Notes under the pieces: model-generated
Seen by the model: only the letters and a program-made list of their open reading frames with translations
What the model was told of the DNA's origin: nothing
Database searches by the model: none
Part shown: in pieces, positions 6,959-12,946 of the stretch
How positions within the stretch are numbered: the first letter of the stretch is position 1
Layout: each line of letters opens with the position of its first letter
Assembly: GCA_934215405.1 (NCBI GenBank)
Contig: CAKPZU010000040.1
Location: 1-16,722 of the forward strand
From: an uncultured Bacilli bacterium
Lineage (GTDB): Bacteria > Bacillota_I > Bacilli_A > RFN20 > CAG-631
Direction: 5' to 3'
Length of the DNA: 16,722 nucleotides
Program-made: the position numbers and the translations under genes

Positions 6959-8260
6959 ATGAATAGAATTAAAGATGTTTTTGCTCTTGAAGTATTAGAC
7001 TCACGAGGTAATCCAACAATTGAGGTTACTATTACCTTAAATAATAATATTAAAGGAAGTGCTATTGTTCCAAGCGGAGCTTCAAAGGGCTTTAAGGAAG
7101 CCTATGAATTAAGGGATAATGATAAAAATAGGTATTTAGGAAAAGGCGTATTAAAAGCAGTTAATAATGTAAATACAATAATAAAAAGTGAGCTAATTGG
7201 TATGGATGTAACAAATCAATTGTTAATAGATAAAACACTTATATTATTAGATGGAAGTAAAAACAAAGAAAATTTAGGGGCTAATGCAATTTTAGGTGTA
7301 TCATTAGCTGTTGCTAAAGCAGCGGCTAATTATTATAATATGCCTTTATTTAAATATATTGGAGGTATAAATGCTAAGGTATTACCAACACCATTAATGA
7401 ATGTTATTAATGGTGGAGCTCATTCAAGCTCTACTATTGATTTTCAAGAATATTTTATAATCCCTGCTAATTTTAAATCATTTAAGGAAGCTTTAAGGGC
7501 TGGAAGTGAAATCTTTCATCACTTAAAGGATGTTTTAAAGGAAAACGGCTATGAAACAAATGTTGGTGATGAAGGAGGCTATGCTCCTTTATGTAAAAAT
7601 GGTAATAAAGAGCCTTTAGAATTAATAATTAAAGCTATCAAAAAAGCCTCATACATACCAGGAAAGGATATATTTTTAGGCTTAGATGTCGCAGCTAATG
7701 AATTTTATAATGAAAATACTAAAACATATGATTTAAAGAAAAGTAATGAAGGTAGTAAAACGACAAAGGAAATGATAACTTATTATATAGATTTAGTAAA
7801 TAAATATCCAATAATTACTATTGAGGATGCTTTAAATGAAAATGATATAGAAGGCTGGAAGGAATTAACCTTAAAACTTAAAGATAAAATTCAATTAGTT
7901 GGTGATGATTTATTTGTAACTAATAAAGAAATATTAAGTGAAGGTATTAAAAATAATATAGCTAATAGTATTTTAATTAAATATAATCAAATTGGTACAT
8001 TAAGCGAAACACTACAAGCTATTAATCTAGCTAAAAGCAATAATTACTCCACTATTATTTCTCATAGAAGTGGTGAAAGCGAGGATAGCTTTATTGCCGA
8101 TTTAGCTGTAGCTACGAATGCCATGCAAATTAAAACAGGATCTTTATCAAGAAGTGATCGTGCATCTAAATATAATGAACTATTAAGAATTGAAAATACA
8201 CTTCAAGATGAAGCAATATTCTTAGGCTTAAAGGCCTTTAAAAGATACCAATTTGAATAA
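6959..8260 (+). CDS. eno: Enolase
   Basis: Enolase converts 2-phosphoglycerate to phosphoenolpyruvate in glycolysis. The protein is full length (433 residues). Catalytic and metal-binding residues are in place: His155 and Glu164 (NGGAHSSS and DFQEY), Glu205 (NVGDEGG), Asp243 (LGLDVA), Glu289 (ITIEDAL), Asp316 (VGDDLF), Lys341 (ILIKYNQIGTL), the SHRSGES loop (368-374) and Lys392 (QIKTGS). The mobile active-site loop usually written SGASTG is SGASKG here (39-44), and GGxH is followed by SSSTID rather than the common AxNxxDxQ spacing. AAGGAG (6945-6950) lies 8 bases before the ATG. No other glycolytic gene is adjacent. The substitutions leave room for this being a divergent copy, but the family is certain. 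Confidence 0.96.
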   Translation: MNRIKDVFALEVLDSRGNPTIEVTITLNNNIKGSAIVPSGASKGFKEAYELRDNDKNRYLGKGVLKAVNNVNTIIKSELIGMDVTNQLLIDKTLILLDGSKNKENLGANAILGVSLAVAKAAANYYNMPLFKYIGGINAKVLPTPLMNVINGGAHSSSTIDFQEYFIIPANFKSFKEALRAGSEIFHHLKDVLKENGYETNVGDEGGYAPLCKNGNKEPLELIIKAIKKASYIPGKDIFLGLDVAANEFYNENTKTYDLKKSNEGSKTTKEMITYYIDLVNKYPIITIEDALNENDIEGWKELTLKLKDKIQLVGDDLFVTNKEILSEGIKNNIANSILIKYNQIGTLSETLQAINLAKSNNYSTIISHRSGESEDSFIADLAVATNAMQIKTGSLSRSDRASKYNELLRIENTLQDEAIFLGLKAFKRYQFE

Positions 8261-8265
8261 TTTTG

Positions 8266-8293
8266 TTGAAAAAATAATCTATTTGCTTATAAT
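8266..8293 (+). promoter_or_regulatory. Predicted promoter of the phosphopantetheinyl transferase gene
   Basis: TTGAAA (8266-8271) and TATAAT (8288-8293) are separated by 16 bases in the 57-base gap after enolase. The -10 box is a perfect match and the -35 matches at four of six positions. This suggests the downstream gene is transcribed on its own rather than only by readthrough from eno. No terminator hairpin is visible in the gap. Confidence 0.6.
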
Positions 8294-8317
8294 TGTAAAT
8301 GAAAGAAAGATAAAAAA

Positions 8318-8863
8318 ATGAGTAAGATATATTATAAGCAAGTAGATTTTAATGAAAAAATTGATATTAATTATTTTAAAAATAATGAAATAATTAAGCA
8401 TTTAAATAATTTAAAAGGAACACATAAAGCCCTTTCCTTTAATGCTTACAAATTATTAAAGGAAATTATCTTAAATGAATATAAGCTAAATATTGATGAA
8501 TTAAAAATGTATTTTAATGAATATAATAAACCTTTTTTTAAAGAGTTTTATTTTAATATATCTCATTGTAATGATATTATAGTTATTGGAATTAGTAATA
8601 AAGAAATAGGAATAGATATTGAAGCTTTAAATAAAAAAATGTCTAATGCTTTGAAAAAAAGATTAAACATTTATAATGATATTGAGTTGATTAAAGAATT
8701 TAGTAAGCTAGAAAGCTATTATAAAAAAATAGGAACTGGTATTAATATTTCTTTATTAACAAATAAAGTAGATATAACAAGTCAAGTTATTTTAAATTTG
8801 AATATTGATTATGTTTTATCAATTGCTATTAGTGATGAAAAATATGAAATAATTAGTATTTAA
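8318..8863 (+). CDS. Sfp-type 4'-phosphopantetheinyl transferase
   Basis: The protein matches the family that moves 4'-phosphopantetheine from coenzyme A onto a serine of acyl or peptidyl carrier proteins. Motifs in order are NKPFF (70-74), FNISHC (79-84), the magnesium-binding GIDIE (98-102, Asp100 and Glu102) and EFSKLESYYKKIGTGI (127-142), where Glu132 corresponds to the conserved Glu of the WxxKExxxK motif. The lysine before that Glu is replaced by Leu (KLES). At 181 residues it is shorter than Sfp (about 220), with a short N-terminal half. The ribosome binding site is weak and A-rich (GAAAGAAAG). The 3' end overlaps the converging gene by 11 bases. The carrier protein partner is not in this window. 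Confidence 0.8.
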   Translation: MSKIYYKQVDFNEKIDINYFKNNEIIKHLNNLKGTHKALSFNAYKLLKEIILNEYKLNIDELKMYFNEYNKPFFKEFYFNISHCNDIIVIGISNKEIGIDIEALNKKMSNALKKRLNIYNDIELIKEFSKLESYYKKIGTGINISLLTNKVDITSQVILNLNIDYVLSIAISDEKYEIISI

Positions 8864-9605
8864 AATAAAAGAAATTTACATCAAAATTAGTATTACTTAC
8901 AAATGATAATATTTCTTCATTATTATAAATAATCGAATAAGTATTATCTTTTTTTGCACATGATATTTCAAAATTATAGGCAATATCAATATTATTATTG
9001 TTAAAAATAATTACAAAGCCTGGTAAAAATATTAGCTTTTTATTATCAATACTTAAATAAAAATAAGGAACATTACTATAAATATAGCCATTGTAAATTA
9101 AATTCTTTCTAAATGAGGGCATTTTTAAGGAAAAATACATATTGATTTGTTTATTATTTTTATTATAGCTAAATTGATTATTTAAAAAATATTCTTTATA
9201 ATTTTTTAGCCATTTTGAATAGGAAGAAGATGCATACATCATTGGATTATTATTTTTATAAAAAGAAAAATTCATTTTTATTTTACTATAAAAGAAAAAG
9301 CCAAAAATATAAAATAAAATAACCCAAATAAGAACAAGCCCAGCTATTATAAATGTATAAATAAACCAATTTATATTTATTTCCTTTACTAAATTTAATA
9401 TAGCTAATATAATAGCAGCTAGTAATAGTGTAAGTCCAATAATTAAAGAAAATAAATGGCGATTTTTCTCTTTTTTTATAATTAAATTCTTTAGATTATT
9501 TTTTAATTCATTCATTTCCTGTTTATCATACATTTTAATCTTTTTATTATCAAAGTAACCTAAAATATGATTATTAATATAAATAAGCTCATAGATCTTC
9601 TTCAT
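8853..9605 (-). CDS. Two-TM membrane protein of unknown function
   Basis: I do not recognise this 250-residue protein. It has a basic, charged N-terminal segment of about 50 residues, two strongly hydrophobic segments at 51-73 and 79-106 with a short acidic loop (KEININ) between them, and a soluble C-terminal part rich in Asn, Tyr, Phe and Lys. No signal peptide or catalytic motif is seen. The topology resembles small bacterial proteins in which a TM hairpin interrupts two cytoplasmic parts. The ATG at 9605 is preferred over the in-frame GTG at 9614, because the AGGTG covering that GTG is a good ribosome binding site 6 bases before the ATG. It overlaps the 3' end of the flavoprotein gene by 17 bases, so the two are probably translated from one message. 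Confidence 0.75.
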   Translation of the reverse strand: MKKIYELIYINNHILGYFDNKKIKMYDKQEMNELKNNLKNLIIKKEKNRHLFSLIIGLTLLLAAIILAILNLVKEININWFIYTFIIAGLVLIWVILFYIFGFFFYSKIKMNFSFYKNNNPMMYASSSYSKWLKNYKEYFLNNQFSYNKNNKQINMYFSLKMPSFRKNLIYNGYIYSNVPYFYLSIDNKKLIFLPGFVIIFNNNNIDIAYNFEISCAKKDNTYSIIYNNEEILSFVSNTNFDVNFFYFKY

Positions 9606-10737
9606 TTTTAACACCTACTTTTAAAACAATATCATTAGCAATTTTATTTGCACTTGCAAAAGCAAATTGTAAATTATAGCCACCACAAATACCATCAACA
9701 TTTATTATTTCACCACTAAAGTATAAATTTTTATGAAGAGCACTTTCAAGATTTTCATTTAATTCATTTACATCTACACCACCTGATGTTACTTGAGCAT
9801 TTTTAAAATCAATTGGTTCAATAACATTAAATGATAAATTTTTAATTGTATTTGCAATATCTAGTGGATTATTACTTTTAGCATTTTTTAAAATATATTG
9901 ATTTATCATTTTTGCAAACATTCCATCTAGTGATTTGAATTTGCTAATATATTCACATAGCTGTTCAACAGTATAATTATAGGCTAAATCAAGCTTTATA
10001 GTATATGACATAAAGTGATTTCTAGCAATTATTGATGAAAGCTGAAAAATTACAATTCCTGATAAAGCATCCTTTTTAAATAAAACCTCGCCAAAATCTT
10101 CATATAATAGGGTATTATTAGCATAAAGAGAGGCTTTTACCTTACATCTTAAATTTTCAATAGAAGCTAAATTTTCTTTGACCTTTAAATAAGTAAGTGA
10201 TGGTTTAAGCTGACATACCTTATGTGATAGCATATTAGCTAAAGTATAAGAATTACATTCTTTATAGTATGTTTTTCCTCCAGTTGCAATAACTAAAAAG
10301 TCAGCATAATAATAATTAAAATTTGAAGAGATTAATTCATATTGATTATTAACTATATTAATTTTATTTATCGTTTCATTATTAATGATTAAAGCACCAT
10401 TAATGCTTTTCCTTAAAACATCTAATACATTATTTGAAACATTTGATAAAGGATAAACTCTATTTTCATTATCAATAGCTGTAAGTAGCCCAATGCTATT
10501 AAAATAAAAAACACTATCAAAGGAATTAGCTATATTATAGCCAAATTCATTGTTATAGCAATTAATTGCTAAATTAGTATTAGATAAATTACATCTTCCA
10601 TTCCCAGAAAGAAGAATTTTTTTGCCACCATGCTCCTCCTTTTCAATTATTGTAATGTCAATATTTGCCTTTTTATTTTTTAAAATACTAGCTAGCATTA
10701 AGCCACTAGCCCCACCACCAATTATTACTAATTTCAT
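9589..10737 (-). CDS. HI0933/BaiN-type FAD-dependent oxidoreductase
   Basis: The protein belongs to the HI0933-like flavoprotein family, often annotated as NAD(P)/FAD-dependent oxidoreductase, aminoacetone oxidase or BaiN. The physiological substrate is unsettled. It starts with the dinucleotide-binding GGGASGL (7-13), then GKKILLSGNGRCNLSN (38-53), a family hallmark. VIATGGKTYY lies mid-protein, and TSGGVDVNELN and NLYFSGEIINVDGICGGYN lie near the C-terminus; the last contains the FAD-binding motif that closes this family. At 382 residues it is slightly shorter than the usual 400-420. GGTGA lies 4 bases before the ATG. It ends with TGA inside the next gene, with which it forms a two-gene unit. 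Confidence 0.88.
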   Translation of the reverse strand: MKLVIIGGGASGLMLASILKNKKANIDITIIEKEEHGGKKILLSGNGRCNLSNTNLAINCYNNEFGYNIANSFDSVFYFNSIGLLTAIDNENRVYPLSNVSNNVLDVLRKSINGALIINNETINKINIVNNQYELISSNFNYYYADFLVIATGGKTYYKECNSYTLANMLSHKVCQLKPSLTYLKVKENLASIENLRCKVKASLYANNTLLYEDFGEVLFKKDALSGIVIFQLSSIIARNHFMSYTIKLDLAYNYTVEQLCEYISKFKSLDGMFAKMINQYILKNAKSNNPLDIANTIKNLSFNVIEPIDFKNAQVTSGGVDVNELNENLESALHKNLYFSGEIINVDGICGGYNLQFAFASANKIANDIVLKVGVKNEEDL

Positions 10738-10754
10738 ACTATCACCAATTAAAT

Positions 10755-10763
10755 ATTATAACA
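10755..10763 (-). promoter_or_regulatory. Extended -10 promoter of the flavoprotein gene
   Basis: On the - strand, TGTTATAAT (10763-10755) is a perfect extended -10 element. The -35 region at the usual distance (TTTTTA) is weak, as is common for extended -10 promoters. Transcription would start near 10748, leaving a leader of about 10 bases that holds the GGTGA ribosome binding site. It lies just downstream of the degV terminator. Confidence 0.55.
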
Positions 10764-10778
10764 AATTTTATTACTTAT

Positions 10779-10812
10779 AAAAAGAAAAGTTGGAAGCAAT
10801 TTTCCAACTTTT
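10779..10812 (-). terminator. Rho-independent terminator of degV
   Basis: The arms AAAAGTTGGAA (10785-10795) and TTCCAACTTTT (10802-10812) form a perfect 11-bp stem with a 6-base loop. On the - strand the stem is followed by CTTTTT, the expected U-tract. The outer end of the stem overlaps the last base of the degV TAA stop codon. It separates degV from the downstream flavoprotein gene, which has its own promoter. Confidence 0.85.
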
Positions 10813-11699
10813 TACTTATCACTTGTTAAAGGAGTCTTTTTAATATATAAAATACCAATTGTATGAGGGCCACAATGTGATGAAATAACACATCCAGCAT
10901 TTGTTACATAAATATTTTTAAATGTCTTTTTAACAACCTCTGGTAAATTATCTAAAATATATTTAGCTTCTTCATCACCCATTGAATGAGTTATAAATAA
11001 GTTTTCATCATCAACATGGTGAATGTTTTTAGTAATATCTTGAATTTGTAAATCTAATGATTTTTCATATTTGCCAAACACCTTTTCGCTTAAGATAATA
11101 GAGCCTTCATAAACTCTTAAAATAGGCCTAATTCTAAGCATTGTTCCAAAAAACTTTGATGTTCCTGAGCATCTTCCACCCTTATGAAGATATGTTAAAT
11201 CCTTAACAGAAAATTGTGCTCTAACGCATTTTACAATTCTATTTGCTTCTTTTACTATATCAATAATGTCAACACCATTATCTCTCATATCACAAATCTT
11301 TAAAACAGTAAGTCCGATTCCAGTTGATAAATTATATGAATCAATTACATGAATTCTATTTGCTTTATCTTCGCTATAGCTATTTCTTGCTACCATAGCA
11401 TTTTGAATAGTTGATGATAATTTTGAGCTAATTCCACAAAAGATGATCTCATTATTTTCATCAGCTAAGTATTTATCAAATTCTTGAGTAAATTCTTCAA
11501 TAGTTATTGCTGCAGTTTTAGGAAGAATATTTAGCTTTTCAACCTCTTTATACATTTCAGCAGGAGTTAATTCAAATAAATCCTTATACATTTTTTCGTT
11601 GAAGCAAACCTTTAATGGAATGATTTTAATATTTCTTTTTTCAATGATTTCCTTTGTTAAATCACAAGTACTATCTGTTATAACAATAATATTTTTCAT
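10812..11699 (-). CDS. DegV family protein (fatty-acid-binding)
   Basis: DegV/FakB proteins bind a fatty acid. FakB members present it to the kinase FakA for phosphorylation, while other members have unknown roles. The protein (295 residues) shows the N-terminal ITDSTCDL, PKTAAIT, GISSKLSSTIQNA (the usual SSxLSGTxQ), VIDSYNLSTGIG, DLTYLHKGGRCSG (usual YLxKGGR), MLRIRPIL and the C-terminal GCVISSHCGPHTIGILY (usual HxGPG). In the last motif the second Gly of GPG is His. The gene is monocistronic by layout, with a promoter at 11737-11765 and a terminator at 10779-10812. GGAGG lies 10 bases before the ATG; an out-of-frame ATG closer to it at 3 bases is unlikely to be used. No FakA-like kinase is in the window. 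Confidence 0.93.
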   Translation of the reverse strand: MKNIIVITDSTCDLTKEIIEKRNIKIIPLKVCFNEKMYKDLFELTPAEMYKEVEKLNILPKTAAITIEEFTQEFDKYLADENNEIIFCGISSKLSSTIQNAMVARNSYSEDKANRIHVIDSYNLSTGIGLTVLKICDMRDNGVDIIDIVKEANRIVKCVRAQFSVKDLTYLHKGGRCSGTSKFFGTMLRIRPILRVYEGSIILSEKVFGKYEKSLDLQIQDITKNIHHVDDENLFITHSMGDEEAKYILDNLPEVVKKTFKNIYVTNAGCVISSHCGPHTIGILYIKKTPLTSDK

Positions 11700-11734
11700 T
11701 TTTCATAAGCCTCCACTTTCAAATAAGCCAATAT

Positions 11735-11761
11735 ATATTTTATTTCAAAAAAATAAAATAT
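11735..11761. repeat. Inverted repeat in the divergent degV / guanylate-kinase-like gap
   Basis: The arms ATATTTTATTT (11735-11745) and AAATAAAATAT (11751-11761) are perfect 11-bp complements around a 5-base centre. They lie over the -10 and spacer of the degV promoter and about 30 bases before the divergent extended -10 element. It could be an operator, but both arms are made almost only of A and T, so chance is a real alternative. Confidence 0.35.
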
Positions 11762-11765
11762 GCAA
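11737..11765 (-). promoter_or_regulatory. Predicted promoter of degV
   Basis: On the - strand, TTGCAT (11765-11760) and TAAAAT (11742-11737) are separated by exactly 17 bases. The match is good at both boxes. Transcription would start near 11730, about 30 bases before the start codon. An 11-bp inverted repeat (11735-11761) covers nearly the whole promoter. Confidence 0.6.
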
Positions 11766-11792
11766 TAATTTTTTCTTGCTAAATAGAGTTTA

Positions 11793-11801
11793 TGGTATAA
11801 T
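11793..11801 (+). promoter_or_regulatory. Extended -10 promoter of the three-gene + strand unit
   Basis: TGGTATAAT (11793-11801) is a perfect extended -10 element. The best -35 at 17 bases is the weak TTCTTG (11773-11778). The transcript would start near 11808, just before the GGTGA ribosome binding site (11815-11819). It likely drives the guanylate-kinase-like gene, the O-methyltransferase gene and the helicase gene, which have no other promoter between them that I can see. Confidence 0.6.
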
Positions 11802-11824
11802 TAATAAGAAAGTTGGTGACTAGC

Positions 11825-12379
11825 ATGCTAATATTAATAGGACCTAGTGCTGTTGGCAAGACTAAAATTGCCTTAGAGCTAGAAAAGCTATATAAAATAA
11901 AAAAGGTTGTAACATATACTACTAGAGAACCACGTGTTAATGAGGTTGATAAGATTGATTATAACTTTATTTCTACCACTGAATTTTTAAGCAAAAAGGA
12001 AAATGGCTTTTTTGTAGAAACAACATTTTATAATAACAATTATTATGGAACAGCAAAAAAAGATATTTTAGATGATAGATGCATTGTTTTAGATCCAAAT
12101 GGCTTAAAGGCTTTTTATGATTTACATGATAATCATATTGTCTCAATTTATTTAAAATGCGATGAAAAGACACGTTATTTAAGAATGATAAATAGAAATG
12201 ACAGTGAAGAAAACGCTAAAAAAAGAATATTAAATGATAGAAAAGTATTTTCTTTAAATAACCTTAAAAATATCGATTATGTCGTTTCAAATAATAATGA
12301 AGATATAAATGAAGTAACAAAAAAGGTTTATAATTTATACAAAACACATTTGGAGAATTTAAAAAATGAAAACATTTGA
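11825..12379 (+). CDS. Guanylate-kinase-like P-loop protein
   Basis: The protein follows the guanylate kinase fold: P-loop GPSAVGKT (6-13), TYTTREPR (30-37), DYNFIS (45-50), FFVETTFYNNNYYGT (62-76), CIVLDPNGLKAF (86-97), the lid/arginine region RYLRMINRN (117-125), KKRILNDR and DYVVSNNNEDINEV (151-164). Classic guanylate kinase phosphorylates GMP to GDP. Here the GMP-signature segment reads PRVNEVDKIDYNF, where the usual glycines of PRxGExdGxDYxF are Asn and Lys, and DPNGL stands for the usual DxxGA. It may be a divergent Gmk or a specialised relative. The ATG at 11825 gives 184 residues; upstream in-frame TTG and GTG codons overlap the GGTGA ribosome binding site. It ends in TGA 14 bases inside the next gene. 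Confidence 0.8.
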   Translation: MLILIGPSAVGKTKIALELEKLYKIKKVVTYTTREPRVNEVDKIDYNFISTTEFLSKKENGFFVETTFYNNNYYGTAKKDILDDRCIVLDPNGLKAFYDLHDNHIVSIYLKCDEKTRYLRMINRNDSEENAKKRILNDRKVFSLNNLKNIDYVVSNNNEDINEVTKKVYNLYKTHLENLKNENI

Positions 12380-12932
12380 AGAAATTGAACAATATGCTAA
12401 GGATAATTTTGTTCCAATTGCTAGAAAGGATTTTGTTACCTTTTTAAAAAAATTGGTTGTTGCTAATAATTATACTGATATTTTAGAAATAGGTAGTGCA
12501 ATTGGCTATACAACTATTAATCTAGCTTTATTAGATAATGTTTATGTAACAACAATAGAGCATGATATAAATAGATATAATTTATGTATTGAAAATATTA
12601 AGGATTTTAATGTTGAAAATAAGGTTAGTGCTATTAATGATGATGCTTTAACAGTTTTTATTTCACAAAAATTTGATTTAATATTTATTGATGCTGCAAA
12701 AGCTAAAAACATTATGTTTTTTGAGAAATATCGTGTTAATTTAAAGGATAAAGGCATAATTATAATTGATAATATGGATTTAAATGACTTTAAGCAGCAT
12801 GTTAGTATGAAAAAAAGAGTTTTTTATGAACAAAAAATAAATGAATTAAAGGAATATCTTAACAAACTAACTGATTTTGAGGTTTCTTATTTACCAATTG
12901 GAGATGGTATTGCTTTTTTAAAGAAAAAGTAA
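12366..12932 (+). CDS. trmR: O-methyltransferase, TrmR/YrrM type
   Basis: This is a class I SAM-dependent O-methyltransferase of family 3 (COG4122). The Bacillus subtilis member TrmR (YrrM) methylates 5-hydroxyuridine at the wobble position of tRNA. SAM motif I is EIGSAIGYT (41-49), Glu65 ends the second strand (TTIEHD), and FDLIFIDAAK (103-112) plus IIIIDN (131-136) supply the metal ligands Asp109, Asp135 and Asn136. The C-terminus PIGDGIAFLKKK matches the PxGDG ending of the family. At 188 residues it is shorter than TrmR (about 217), mainly at the N-terminus. The start lies inside the previous gene with GGAG 10 bases before it. The exact substrate is inferred; the methyltransferase class is clear. 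Confidence 0.82.
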   Translation: MKTFEEIEQYAKDNFVPIARKDFVTFLKKLVVANNYTDILEIGSAIGYTTINLALLDNVYVTTIEHDINRYNLCIENIKDFNVENKVSAINDDALTVFISQKFDLIFIDAAKAKNIMFFEKYRVNLKDKGIIIIDNMDLNDFKQHVSMKKRVFYEQKINELKEYLNKLTDFEVSYLPIGDGIAFLKKK

Positions 12933-12946
12933 AAGGAGTGTAGGAA

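Noticed and set aside
8853..8863. Terminator at the convergent end of the phosphopantetheinyl transferase and TM-protein genes
   Set aside because: The coding ends overlap by 11 bases and no hairpin is visible around them.
11599..11823. Open + strand frame of 74 codons across the degV 5' end and the gap
   Set aside because: It is mostly antisense to the clear degV gene, has no ribosome binding site, and runs through both promoters.
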